A stretch of DNA of 64,000 bases from Haliclona indistincta (taxonomy: Eukaryota > Porifera > Demospongiae > Haplosclerida > Chalinidae), in NCBI GenBank assembly GCA_964017065.1, contig OZ024783.1:4595399-4659398 (forward strand), written 5' to 3'. Positions 36,820 through 48,600 of this stretch are shown piece by piece. The position numbers and the translations under genes are program-made. The notes under the pieces were generated by a model. It was not told where the DNA came from and did no database searches. It saw only the letters and a program-made list of their open reading frames with translations. Within the stretch, counting starts at the first letter, position 1, and the number at the start of each line of letters is the position of its first letter.

Positions 36820-38334
36820 ATGTTTTCATACTTCGTGTATTTAGGTCTACTGTGGATGGTTGCTGGTGTTTCTGCCGCTGCTGCTCCAGCTACGAAACCC
36901 AATATCGTTTTCGTTTTCGTTGACGACTGGGGATATGCTGACGTTGGATTCCGCAATCCAGCCATTAAGACTCCTACTTTTGACATGCTGGTAAAAACCG
37001 GTCTTCTCCTTGATCGTCAATATGTTTTCAAGTACTGTTCTCCTTCAAGAGCATCTTTCCTCACTGGTAGGTGGCCTCACCACGCTCATCAGTGGAACCC
37101 TGGTAACAACATGTTAATTGGAGCTAATCTTAAGATGACCATGATACCAGCCAAGCTAAAACAAGCTGGCTATGCCACACACATGGTGGGTAAGTGGCAT
37201 GAAGGTTTTGCTGAGCCAGGATATCTTCCAATAAATCGTGGCTTTGACACTTCATCGGGGTTTTTATGCGGGGCCGAAGACCATTTTAATGAATCTATTG
37301 GCTGTGCTATCGACTACTGGAAGAATGATGCTGTTGACCCAAGGAATGGTACACATGATTCCTTCATCTATCGTGATGACCTTACTGAAATATTTAAAGC
37401 ACATGACTCCAGCATACCAATGTTCCTGTACCTTCCACTGCACAACGTGCATGGACCAATTCAGGCACCAGAGAAGTGGATCAATATGTACGCTGCTAAC
37501 TCAACATGTGATACCCGTCGTACCTACCAAGCTATGGTGAGTGTGGCAGACAATGTGACAGGTCATGTTGTAGAATTGATGAAGTCTAAGGGAATGTGGG
37601 ACAACACGATCATGGTAGTGATGTCTGACAATGGAGGAGCTCCATGCCAGGGCAGTAACTATCCATTAAGAGGATCTAAAATGGGATTCTTTGAAGGTGG
37701 TGTCAGAGCTCTGGCATTTGCTAGCGGTGGAGTGATACCTGAGAACATGCGTGGTAAATCAACACAAGGATTCATCCATGTATCTGACTGGTACACTACA
37801 TTCTGTAAGCTGGCTGGTGTAGACCCATCAGACAGTGGACCAGGCAAGTTTCCTGTGGATGGTGTAGACATTTGGCCGATCATATCTGGAGAGAACAGCA
37901 CCAGTCCACATGACCATATAATGCTCGGCTTCAATTACACGTACAGTAAAACGAGCACAGAGGTTGGCGCTATCATAATGGGGGATTACAAGCTAATCAT
38001 TGGTACGCAAGGAACTAATTGTGATGTTAACATGTGGTCGCCTCTTGATTATCCGTGTACTGATGGGCCTGTGGGGGAAAACTGTGATCCATATTGTCTG
38101 TTTAACATCATCGAAGACCCCGGGGAGCATAAAAATCTCGCTGACGAAGAGAAGGATATTCTAAACAAGATTCTCGATCGCTATAACGAATACTCCAAAG
38201 AGCCACGAGAAATGCAGGACCAAGGCTGTCATGGAATGGGAGATGGTGTGTGTCCGTCCGATCCTATGGATGATGTATGTGACTATATGAAGCAACATGG
38301 AGGATACTGGAGACCATGGCGAAATCTAGACTAG
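36820..38334 (+). CDS. Arylsulfatase (N-acetylgalactosamine-4-sulfatase / ARSB-like)
   Basis: A 504-residue type I sulfatase, predicted to hydrolyse sulfate esters, plausibly on glycosaminoglycan-like sugars, in the secretory or lysosomal route. The formylglycine signature CSPSRASFLTGR is intact, with its Cys at nucleotides 37036-37038 (residue 73). VDDWGYADVG gives metal ligands, THMVGKWH the conserved active-site Lys and His, and MSDNGG further active-site residues. LPINRGFDTSSGF fits the ARSB-like subgroup. The ATG at 36820 is preferred because it directly follows a splice acceptor and opens a clear signal peptide (MFSYFVYLGLLWMVAGVSA). The in-frame ATG at 36799 would lie before the acceptor. 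The coding region is a single exon. Its last 250 bases are duplicated at 44090-44339. It is convergent with the Roco gene that follows. Confidence 0.92.
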   Translation: MFSYFVYLGLLWMVAGVSAAAAPATKPNIVFVFVDDWGYADVGFRNPAIKTPTFDMLVKTGLLLDRQYVFKYCSPSRASFLTGRWPHHAHQWNPGNNMLIGANLKMTMIPAKLKQAGYATHMVGKWHEGFAEPGYLPINRGFDTSSGFLCGAEDHFNESIGCAIDYWKNDAVDPRNGTHDSFIYRDDLTEIFKAHDSSIPMFLYLPLHNVHGPIQAPEKWINMYAANSTCDTRRTYQAMVSVADNVTGHVVELMKSKGMWDNTIMVVMSDNGGAPCQGSNYPLRGSKMGFFEGGVRALAFASGGVIPENMRGKSTQGFIHVSDWYTTFCKLAGVDPSDSGPGKFPVDGVDIWPIISGENSTSPHDHIMLGFNYTYSKTSTEVGAIIMGDYKLIIGTQGTNCDVNMWSPLDYPCTDGPVGENCDPYCLFNIIEDPGEHKNLADEEKDILNKILDRYNEYSKEPREMQDQGCHGMGDGVCPSDPMDDVCDYMKQHGGYWRPWRNLD

Positions 38335-38935
38335 CAATTTTATCTTTGAACCTTTTTGCTGCAGCTGCAGTTGTTGTATGCGACTTGTTATACCGCATAT
38401 CTTGTATATGAATAACACATCTACTACAGTTGACTGAAAAGTTTTTTAACATCGATATTGACCACAAAAGTTTAATAAGGGAGGTAACATAATACATGCA
38501 CAGCTACATTTCCTTCTACTCTTTTCATATCTTATTCCAACCTATTATTTTTGTAAAATGTTTCATTACTGTGTTTGTGATTTTTGCAAGTGCTGCAAGC
38601 TGAGAGGGATTAAGAAACATGCATGCTCTGCAAGCAAGGTTCCAGCAGTGCTGCTGATACTTCGACCAGGAGGCCGGAGGAGGAGCACACAAGAGATAAT
38701 GCTAAGCAATCCAAAGACTCTACATGTATTAGACTGAGTTTTTAAAAATCATTTTCTATGTATCTTGCATAGAGGCATACTGGCATTTGCTTGCTGTTAT
38801 TTTCCATAATAACTACGTTCAAATTGACATTATTAAAAACATTCAAATTGGCTTATAATTAATAAAAACAATCACTAAGGATAGACTGCTCATAAACATT
38901 ATAATAAATATAAAAATACAGCTGATGCTCTGCTG
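38335..38935. other. Convergent 3' regions of the sulfatase and Roco gene 1
   Basis: About 600 bases of AT-rich non-coding DNA between two converging stop codons. The block is repeated at 44340-44904 with a few small indels, so it belongs to a duplicated segment (38085-39260 versus 44090-45215). No gene or RNA feature is seen. Confidence 0.6.
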
Positions 38936-41900
38936 TCATGTGATGATCTTATCAGCTAACTCGTTTTCACCAATGCGGACTAGAGCTGTTTTTAATACTA
39001 TCCATGAAGGGTAACCATTCTTAGAGACATTGTCTTGATGCTGCAGCCAAGCTGCCAGCATCTCTATGACGCATTCATCTGTCTTTCCACGTTGATCTTT
39101 ATCTATCTTCTCTAGTGTATGGTACAGTAGCCCCAGGGCTAGACCTAAAGACTTCCAGTTCGTGAGATTCTTGACGGCTTCCTTTACTTCAGATAAGTCA
39201 TCAAGACCTGTACAGATCAGAATACTACTGTCACAACATGTTCAACTTGTATGTACTGTGACTCACTTAGGGTACTGGAATTACCAGCAGTTGTGGGTTG
39301 ATCAATTTCCTCACTTGGGAGGTCCTCTACCTTCAACCCAGCCACTTCCTATACACGTCAGAAAATAATTATAATGGTAATCACAATAATATGCACACGG
39401 CTCACAAGAGGATTTCTGCCAGCAAACAGACTAAGCTTGTCCAGATGCTCTCTAAGATCCTTAAGGTTGCTTGATGGAGATTTCTTAAGCAGATGGCAAG
39501 ATTCTTTTACCTCTTGGGAAAGAGGTCCAGGAACTGGCTGGTCAGCATAGTCTGAATTTAGTAGCTGACAAACAGAGGAGGAACAAAGCTGGTGATATGG
39601 CTCAAAGGGAAGCGTTTCTACTCTGAGAAAGACAAGTCCATCGTTATAACTGGGAACACTTTTTTTGTGAAGAAGCATAGATCGAGCAACGTGATGCATG
39701 TCGAATAAGTCAGAGTCTGGCAGGTTATCAAGAGGGTATCGCTGGATGAGATCAAGAGAGATGAGGAACTCACATACATTGAGACGAGGGCAATACTGCT
39801 GTTGGAAGTGACGAACTAGACCAATGAGAGAACTGCGAAGTTCAGCATGCTCAACTGGATTGGTGTCATCACATGACATGGCCACCAACACACATCTGTT
39901 CTTGTCAAGAAGCTCTATCACTGTTGTGATGTTGTCTAGATTTCTCCAGAAGATACCATTCCTCCAGATTTTACATGTGCGCTGAAGACCACTGACAGAA
40001 GATGAAGCAGCTTGACTGGCTAGAGGGAACTTGTAAGCTACTGAGAGAAGAAGGACGTGAAGAAAACGAGAGCTAAAGAATTCGTGTGGATCCATGCACT
40101 TCAGACACCAGCCAAACTTTAGTGCTCCCTGCTGCACAAGGCTGTCTGGTTGTTCTGACTGAACGAGACCAGGAAAGAAGAGGAGATTAGCTGTGGAGTG
40201 AGAGTGTGTAGTCAGGAGGTTAGTATACTGCAGCACTAATGGATCCACCGGTCGACAAAAATCCAAAGATGTGAAAAATCCGACGAGCATTTCTGAGTTG
40301 TAGTCGGGAAACACTTTGCGAAGATTAGGGACAGGTACTATACCAGTGTTGCTGGCAAGATCGCGATGCTCCTTAAAGTGGTAAGGAGCAAAAAGTGTCC
40401 CATTTATTTCATTTAGCAAGGCTTCTGTTTTCACAACAATCCAGCTGGATTGATCATTATGTAAGAAAAGGATGAGACCTTTATCACTGAGGATGGATAG
40501 GATCTCTATGAGGACAGACTGATCGTTAGGAAGAGAGGAATCTTTCTCATTAGCAATTGCAGAGACAAGATCATGTAGAGTACAGCCTACTACTCTCAGC
40601 TTAGTACGCAGGAATGCATAGACAACATGACAATAGTAGCTAATGACAGGCTGACTGGCAGCAATGGCTTTATGGCTGTTGGTGAGCATAGCAATCAAAT
40701 CGTGCACATATTTGGCATAAGCATAACGGCAGTCCACACTAAGAAAACCAGCATACTGCTGGTGCCTCACTTTATTCTTAGCTATCTTGTGCAGCAGTGA
40801 GCTCTTCTCCATTTCCTCCTCTAACGATGTGACCTGGTCGGCATGGCTACCAATTACTGCCACATGTGATATTCCTTCTGCTGTGCTGCTGGCATTGTCG
40901 ATAAAACTTAGCCAGTAGTAGAGTGACTCACAGATCTTTTCCTCACTCTTACTCAGGTCTACTACACAGAGAAACATTGCTGCAGACTTTCGCATCACTT
41001 GCTCAAGCACGGCAGTATGGCTCGAGTAGTATTCTTGTTGCCCAGCGAAGTCATATATGACTAAATTTCCCAGCTGCTTACTCTGAATGTGGTGTGGAAC
41101 GATCCCTGCAGTTAAGCGTTGAACATCAGTGATACACTCTACAGCTGTAGAACTAGCTAGGCGGATGAAGAGTTCACTTATAGTCGTTTTACCTGCTCCA
41201 CTGTCTCCAGTGAGGATTACTTTCGTAAATGTGTGCACTGGAAAATCTACCCTGCACTGTTCAAATGGTTGAAATAGTTTGATGAGATCATAGTGACGAC
41301 TAGCAATGGATAGTGCAGCTAGTGGATTTACTCGACCGGTTGACAATAAATATTGCACAATGTGAACGTGCTTGTGTAAACAAGCAAAGTGAAGGGGTGT
41401 CCAGCCATATGAGTTCTCACAAGATGGGTTACATTCTACTTCTTCAATTAGATACTGGACAATTTTAAGGTGACCACCAATGCAAGAAACATGAAGCGGT
41501 GCATTACCTATATTGTCTTTACATGTTGGGTTGTAGTGCGCCTCTTCGATAAGACACTGGACCAGGTTTAGGTGGTCGTTTGTACAAGCTAGGTGAAGTG
41601 GTGTGTAGCCATTCTTGTTTCCATATGATGGGTGATAACATGCTTCACAGATAAGGTACTTGACAATGCTGAGGTGACCTTTTTCACAAGCAATGTGAAG
41701 TGGTGTATTGCCATACATGTTCCTGACCAGTGAACAATTTCGATAAGCACGCATCATAGTGAAATATTTTACCACCTCAAGCTGACCATTGTAAGCTGCA
41801 TAGTGCATTGGGACATTTTCACCGAAGTCCTTGGGGCAGGCACTGCCAGAGTCCAAAACTAGTGACTTAACTACATTCTTCCAACCCCAGTATGCAGCTA

Positions 41901-42171
41901 GATGCAGAAGAGAAACTGATTTTAACATACCCCAACCACCTGAAAGACATTCAAACGAACGGGAATCTGTGCCGGGTGTGTGTAGATAGACTAGATATGC
42001 CGGATCAGCATCAGCAGCCTTTGGCGGCGGCTTCAGAATGGTGAAATCACTTGGAATGAACGTAGTCGTCCCGATCCTTAGCCGCCGAGCTTTCACGCGG
42101 AGTAGCAGTTCTTCCGCCAGGAACTTGTTTCCACCCTTGAAGGCGTCTACACAAGCATCGGCCAGATCCAT
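38936..42171 (-). CDS. Roco protein 1: ankyrin repeats - ROC GTPase - COR - death domain
   Basis: 1039 residues from three exons joined in phase: 42171-39406, 39348-39267 and 39207-38936. About seven ankyrin repeats (TPLHxACxxGHLxIVQYLI type) lead to a ROC GTPase domain with P-loop GDSGAGKT (about residue 320), switch motif DFAGQQEYY (about 374) and GSHAD in place of the G4 motif. A COR region with a winged-helix-like stretch follows, then an acidic linker exon. The last exon encodes a death domain (TNWKSLGLALGL...WLQHQD...PSWIVLKTAL). This order matches the C-terminal half of DAPK1 without the kinase. It is probably a cytosolic GTP-switched adaptor that recruits other death-domain proteins; that role is inference. 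All GTP-binding motifs are intact, and it is the best preserved of the local paralogues. Confidence 0.88.
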
Positions 42172-43257
42172 GATAACTTTCGAACCTCACGGTACCTGTA
42201 AACGGTCTAGTCGGAGACGGCCCGGCCCGTCCTCGCCTGGTCGGGTATGGCAGTTCACCCATCCTGGTGCCGGAAGTCACGTGGCAAAGGCGTGGTTTGA
42301 TATGCGCTCCGCCCCTAAATAGCCTCGCCTATACTAGGCAGACTCTGACACATCAGTGCAGTGACTCCAGTGAGCTGATGAGGGACGTGAGGATGCTCAG
42401 CTGGTCTACACAGACAGCAGCAATCATTATCAGGTAACCAAGGGTGGGGTGTTGAGATAGAAATATGAACATACTAGTGCATGTATATTAATCATGTGTA
42501 TACTGAGTTTATACACAGTTCAATGACTTGTGATTGGTATCTGTAAAGGATTTGACTTGAGGCTTAGTGGTACTGCATAGTTCAGTGTTACAACCTACAT
42601 TGCTATCGTAGTGTGTGTTGGGATAGCTAGTATAGCAGTTCGATGTGGCTTTGCATGCTTTGTTGAGTAGTAAACAACTCATCTAGTTATTGTTCACAGT
42701 GACAGGATAATGTAGATTCTTAGTTGTTAGTGGCTTATACACTTCCCATCGTAGATTTTTGTGATCTGCGACAAAAGTTTACACTGGTATATTGAAATAA
42801 GTGGCTGCAGCAAATAGCTCAACATGAGTGCCCATGTATCAGGCATTCCTATATGTACGTCTCAGGTGTTCTTCTTTCTTCTCTGTTGTAGAAAGAAGAA
42901 TGCTTTTCTTCTCTGTTGTAGAAGATAAGAGGGTTTGTAGAGCTACTCTTTCTCCCGAGGCAGCTAACGGATTAAAAGACGTTCTGAGCAGCTAATCTAT
43001 ACCCAGAACCACCACCATCAGCTCAGATGCCTATACAGCAGAGCTTTGGTTTTGGTACTGTAGTGGGTGGTATGAAGAGAGGCTAGTCACCAAGTGTACC
43101 ATAAAGGTTAGCACTGTAGTACATGTAGTATCTTAGTAAGCAGGGTTCGCTCTATCGTTGACAGAGATATATAAAAACCAGCAGCATAAAAGTATTATGA
43201 CAGACCAGCTGACAGAATGCTAGCATGAATAAATAGTCAGATGAGAACAGAGGTGAC
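42172..43257. promoter_or_regulatory. Probable promoter of Roco gene 1 and spacer
   Basis: The 190 bases upstream of the Roco 1 ATG are clearly GC-richer than their surroundings, with several CpGs and a CACGTG box at about 42279, as expected of a promoter. On the + strand a short ATG-led stretch at 42378-42431 ends at a donor-like CAG|GTAACC and could be the first exon of a divergent transcript; no continuation was found. A direct repeat of about 25 bases (CTTTTCTTCTCTGTTGTAGA) lies at about 42870-42925. Nothing else is seen. Confidence 0.35.
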
Positions 43258-43820
43258 ATGATCACATGTAGCCTCGTCCCCAGGCCCCGGGCGTGGTACA
43301 CACTGTGTACGCATGCGCCGGAATTCCAGAAATCACCGGATATTTTCCGTTCATGATCGCTACACTTTACGTCACTGAAGTTAGTGGAGCAGATTTCGAG
43401 GCTACAATGTTGTATGCACTCCAGTCCATCGGATGTTCGTATTTGACACCAAAGCCAGAAGAGTTAGCCAGCGTGAGCCATGTATATGAAGGCCGTGAAG
43501 TTTTCATGTGGCTCACCTATTGGATATTGTGCTATCAAGTTTTACCATTCGTTTTCGACCATAACTACAGTCGTACTGACAGCTTAGTAGTAGTAGTTGT
43601 CTCTTATGGTTGACCAGGTGGATGGCTTACGGCAAAAGGGAGTGAAAGCTGCAATAATATCACCCGTAGGCAAATACGTCACATAAATAATTACCATCTC
43701 ACGACGTCATCGCAATTAAAGTTCAATGAATAATAGACGCATGCGCACACAGTGTGTACCAGGCCCTCTCCTCCTCAGCTTTGGGAGGCGGGGCCTGGGG
43801 ATGAGGCTAGATCACATGAT
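43258..43820. mobile_element. Non-autonomous element with terminal inverted repeats
   Basis: The left end (43258-43322) and right end (43736-43820) are inverted copies. Each carries AGCCTCxTCCCCAGGCCCC and TACACACTGTG, with a 24-base block present only in the right arm. The interior of about 410 bases contains an open frame of 106 codons (43293-43613) that begins inside the left repeat. I do not recognise it and doubt it is a gene. No transposase is visible. Confidence 0.65.
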
Positions 43821-44089
43821 ACAATACAAGTTACTTGTAATAAAAATAATGTCTGTCTGACAACAAAAGGTCACAACAGTACACACTATAGCACCCTTGA
43901 CAAGGTAGCCTATACGGTACAGGTATACGCTTCAGAACTACTCATGTACATGTAGCTGCAGCAATGCTGCTAGTAGTGATGTATGATAACTATGATGTCT
44001 TTTCACAGAGCAACTGTCAGTGTCCCTGAGGAGGGCATTGTAAAGAGGAGTCCTGCTGTATAGTGGATAGAAACATCACTCATTCTGTA

Positions 44090-44339
44090 TGATCCATATT
44101 GTCTGTTTAACATCATCGAAGATCCCAGTGAGCATAAAAATCTTGCTGACGAAGAGAAGGCTATTCTAAACAAGATTCTTGATCGCTATAACGAATACTC
44201 CAAAGAGCCACGAGAGATGCAGGACCAAGGCTGTCATGGAATGGGAGATGGTGTGTGTCCGTCTGATCCTATGGATGATGTATGTAACTATATGAAACAA
44301 CATGGTGGATACTGGAGACCATGGCGAAATCTAGACTAG
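44090..44339 (+). pseudogene. Duplicated 3' fragment of the arylsulfatase gene
   Basis: Nearly identical to 38085-38334. It encodes the last 83 sulfatase residues (from DPYCLFNIIEDP) to the stop, still open, but without the catalytic N-terminal part or formylglycine site. It begins abruptly in unrelated sequence, so the duplication breakpoint lies at about 44089. It cannot make a functional sulfatase alone. Confidence 0.85.
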
Positions 44340-44904
44340 CAATTTTATCTTTAAACCTTTTTGCTGCAGCTGCATGCAGTTGTTGTATGCGACTTGTTAC
44401 ACCGCATTTCTTGTATATGAATAACACATCTACTACAGTTGACTGAAAAGTTTTTTAACATCGATATTGATCACAACTTGAAAGTTTAGTAAGGGAGGTA
44501 ACATAAATTTAATGCATGTACAGCTACATTTCCTTCTACTCTTTTCAAAGCTTATTCCAAACTTTTGTAAAATGTTTCATTACTGTGTTGTGATTTTTGC
44601 AAGTGCTGCAAGCTGAGAGGGATTAAGAAACATGCATGCTCTGCAAGCAAGGTTCCAGCAGTGCTGCTGATACTTCGACCAGGAGGCCGGAGGAGGAGCA
44701 CACAAGAGATAATGCTAAGCAATCCAAAGACTTTATTATACTGAGTTTTTAATCTACGTATCTTGCAGAAACATACCGGCATTGCTTGCTGTTATTTCCA
44801 CATTCAAATTGACATTATTAAAAACATTCAAATTGGCTTAATAAAAACAATCACTAAGTATAGACTGCTCACAAACATTATAAAAAGTATCTGGTGCTCT
44901 GTTG

Positions 44905-45365
44905 TCATGTGGTGATCTTATCAGCTAACTCGTTTTCATCAATGCTGACTAGAGCTGTTTGTAATACTATCCATGAAGGGTCACCATTCTTAGAGACATT
45001 GTCTTGACACTGCAGCCAAGCTGCCAGCATCTCTATCACACATTTATATGTCTTTCCACGCTGATCTTCATCAATCTTCTTCAGTGTAGGGTACCGTAGC
45101 CCCAGGGCTAGACCTAGAGACTTCCAGTTTGTGAGATTCTTGACGGCTACCTTTAGGTCAGCAATAGATCAGAATACTACTGTCACAATATATGTTCAAC
45201 TTGTATGTACTGAGGGTACTGGAATTAACAACTCCTTGAGCTGATGACAGAGCTGAAAGGAATCAGGGAGTTGAGTAGCTGACAAATGGCGAAGCTGTCT
45301 GGTCGCTCTACCGAACAAGACCAGGGAAGAAGAGAAGATCAATTGTGGAGTGAGAGAGTGTGGTC
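44905..45365 (-). pseudogene. Relic of a Roco/death-domain gene
   Basis: 44905-45165 matches the death-domain exon of Roco gene 1 and is still open to its stop, but the splice acceptor at its 5' edge is gone. 45230-45365 holds short scraps similar to the COR and C-terminal part of the Roco paralogues, with large gaps. The ankyrin and GTPase parts are absent. Together with the sulfatase fragment it is the duplicate of 38085-39260. Confidence 0.75.
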
Positions 45366-45606
45366 TCTATTTTTGTGAACAAATTGTTGTAATACTAACT
45401 AACTTTTAGTTATTGATGACAGCGATAATTATTTTTAAATGGATTCAATTTTTTTTGTGTAGTCAAAATTGACAAAGTATAAATTTTTCTGTGTCAGTCA
45501 AACTTTCTGTGAGGATTCTTAATCTCAGACCTAGTTCTGTATGAGAGATAACTGAAACAGTACCAGTCCAGTACACTAGCCGCTCTAACTCACCATCATG
45601 CGATGA
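45366..45606. other. Short spacer, no gene seen
   Basis: AT-rich DNA between the relic death-domain gene and the stop codon of Roco gene 2. It probably includes the 3' UTR of Roco gene 2. No coding sequence, RNA gene or clear repeat is visible. Confidence 0.5.
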
Positions 45607-48600
45607 TCAGAGATCATTGGCTAGTTGTCTCTCACCAATCTCCTCAAGAGCTCTTCTAAGCATTGCCCACGAAGGGACACCGAAATCATCTTGTTGCTGA
45701 AGCCATGATGCCAGCATCTTGGTCTTGCATTGCTCAACTACTCCACGTTGCTCCCCCTCTATCTTCTCTAGTGTAGGATAGAGTATTCCCAGGGCTAGAC
45801 CAAGACTCTGCCAGTCAACTACATTCTTTAACTTCTTCTTTACTTTCGATAGGTCAGCAATACCTGTATAGAGGAGAACCACTGTCACAACTTGTGTACA
45901 TGTGCGTACTGTAACTCACTGAGGGTACTGGAGCTACCAGCAGCTGTGGGTGAATCACTTGGTAGGTCCTCTTCCTTCAACCCAGCCACTTCCTGTACAC
46001 ACCAGAGAAGCACTACTACCATCACATGCTACACACTGCATGTACTGCTCACCAGAGGATTTCTGCCAGCGAATAGACTCAGGTTGTCCAGATGCTCTCT
46101 CAGTTCCTTGTACACTTGTGGCTTAATCTTAGTTTGATGACAGAGGTGCCTTACCTCATGGAGGAGAGGACTAGGAACTGGCTGGTCAGCCAAGTTAGGA
46201 TTGAGTAACTGACAGACGGATGAGGAACTAATCTGATGATACGGCTCAAAGGGAAGTGATGTTAATGGAAGACGACCACTGCTATCTGTACAACTGGGAA
46301 CTACTTTCTTGTGAAGAAGCACAGATCGAGCGACGTGATGGATATTGAATAGATCAGAGTCAGGCAGGTTATCCAGAGGGTATCGCTGGATGAGATGAGG
46401 AACTCACATACTGTTACATTGAGACGAGAGCAATACTGCTGTTGGAGGTGGCGAACTAGACCAATAAGACAACTGCGAAGTTCAGCATGCTCAACTGGAC
46501 TGGTGTCATCACATGACATGGCCACCAACACACATCTGTTCTTGTCAATAAGCTCTATCACTGTTGTGATGTCATCGTCATTTCTCCAGAAGATGCCATT
46601 CCTCCACACTCTGCATATGCGATTGAAACCTTGACCAGCTAGAGGAAACTTGTAAGCCACGGAGAGGAGAAGAACATGAAGAAAACGAGAGCTCAAGAAC
46701 TCATGTGGATCCATACACCTCAGACACCAGCCAAACTCTAGTGTTCCTAGCTGTTGGATGAGGCTGTCTGGTCGCTCTGACTGAACGAGACCAGGGAAGA
46801 AGAGGAGATCAGCTGTGGAGTGAGAGGCTGTGGTCTGGAGGTTAGTATACTGCAGTACTGATGGTTCCACTGGTTGACAGAAATCCAATGATGTGAGAAA
46901 TCCAATGAGCATTTCTGAATTGTAATTAGGAAACACTTCGTGAAGGTTAGAGACGGGTACTATGCCAGTGTTGCTGGCAAGCTCACGGTGCTCCTTAAAA
47001 TGGTCAGGAGCAAAAAGTGTCCCATTAATTTCTTTAAGCAAGGTTTCTGTCTTCACTACGATCCAGCTGGATTGATGATGCTGTAAGAATAGAATGAATC
47101 CATTATCACTAAGTGTGGTCAAGATTCTTGTGAGAACAGACTGGTCTTTAGGAAGAGATGAATCATTTTCTTTAACAATTTTAGAGAACAGATCGTGTAG
47201 TGTACAGCCTACCACATTCAGCTTGGAACAAAGGAATGCATACACAACATGAGAATAGTAGTGGATGACGGGCTGACTGGCAGTGATAGCTTTCTGCCTT
47301 TTGGTGAGTGTGGCGATCAAACTACGTGAAGCGTCAGTGTAGGTTTTGCGACAGTCCATAGCAATGCACTCTACATGTTCTTGGTGACTTACTCTTCTGG
47401 TAGCTATGGTCTGCAGCAGTGAGCTATTTTTCTCCACCGACGACATGACCTCGTCAGCATGGCTACCAATGATCACCACGTGCGATTGACCCTCTGCTTT
47501 TCTGCAGGCATTGTCAATAAAGCTTAACCAGTAGTCGAGTGACTCACGGATCTTCTTATCACTCTCACTCAGGTCTATCAAACAGACAAATATGGCTGCA
47601 GATTTTCGCATCACTTGCTCGAGCACAGCATCATGACTCGAATAGTATTCTTGCTGCCCAGCAAAGTCATACATTACATAGTTTCCAAAGTGCTCACTCT
47701 GGATGTGATGTGGAATGATTCCTGCTGTGTGGAGTTTAACATCAACGACACGAGCAGTACGACTAGCTAGGTGGACGATGACTTCAGCTATGGTAGTCTT
47801 ACCAGCTCCACTGTCTCCTATGAGGATCAGTTTAGTGCAAGTCTGCACTGGAAAGGCTGTTCTACACTTTTCAAATGGTTGAAACAGTTTCACTACATCA
47901 AACTTGCCGCTAGCATAGTACAATGCAGTGTTGCCATTCTTGTTCTTAGTCAGTGGATCCACTAGTTCAATTGACAACAGATATTCTACAATTTTAGGGT
48001 GGTCATTAATACAAGCTTCATGAAGCGGTGTGTTTCCCCACACATTGTCTCCATAACATGGGTCACAGCCTTTCTCTTCGATTAGGTGTTGGACAATACT
48101 GAGTTCACCATTAACACAAGCTAACAATAGTGGTGTATTGTCATCTTTGTCTTTACAAGAAGGATCACAGAGTTCCTGTTCGATAAGGTACCTGGCAACT
48201 TTAAGGTGACCATGGCGACAAGCACCATGAAGTGGTGTATATTGGTTCCTGTTCTCACTAGATGGGTTACATTCTCTTTCAATAAGGTATTTGACAATAT
48301 CTAAGTGGATGCAAGCAAAGTGAAGTGGTGTCCAGCGCTCATTGTTCTCACTTGACGGGTTACAGTTTTTCTCTTCTATCAGATACTTGACAACGTTGAG
48401 GTGACCATTACTGCATGCAAAATGAAGTGGCGTATTGCCATCAATATTTTTCTCAAACCATGGTTCATGACTATCATTAGTATTCTCTATGAGATACGTG
48501 ATTATTTCAAGATGACCATTATGACTAGCATAGTGAAGCGGCGTCTCACTTTTACAGTTCTTACATGATGATTTACAATTTTCTTCACTGATCAGATACT

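Noticed and set aside
38335..38935. Possible regulatory RNA because the block is conserved at 44340-44904
   Set aside because: Similarity is explained by the segmental duplication, and no compensatory structure was evident.
43293..43613. 106-codon open frame
   Set aside because: Starts within the terminal inverted repeat of an element, with no domain and unusual repeats at the end.
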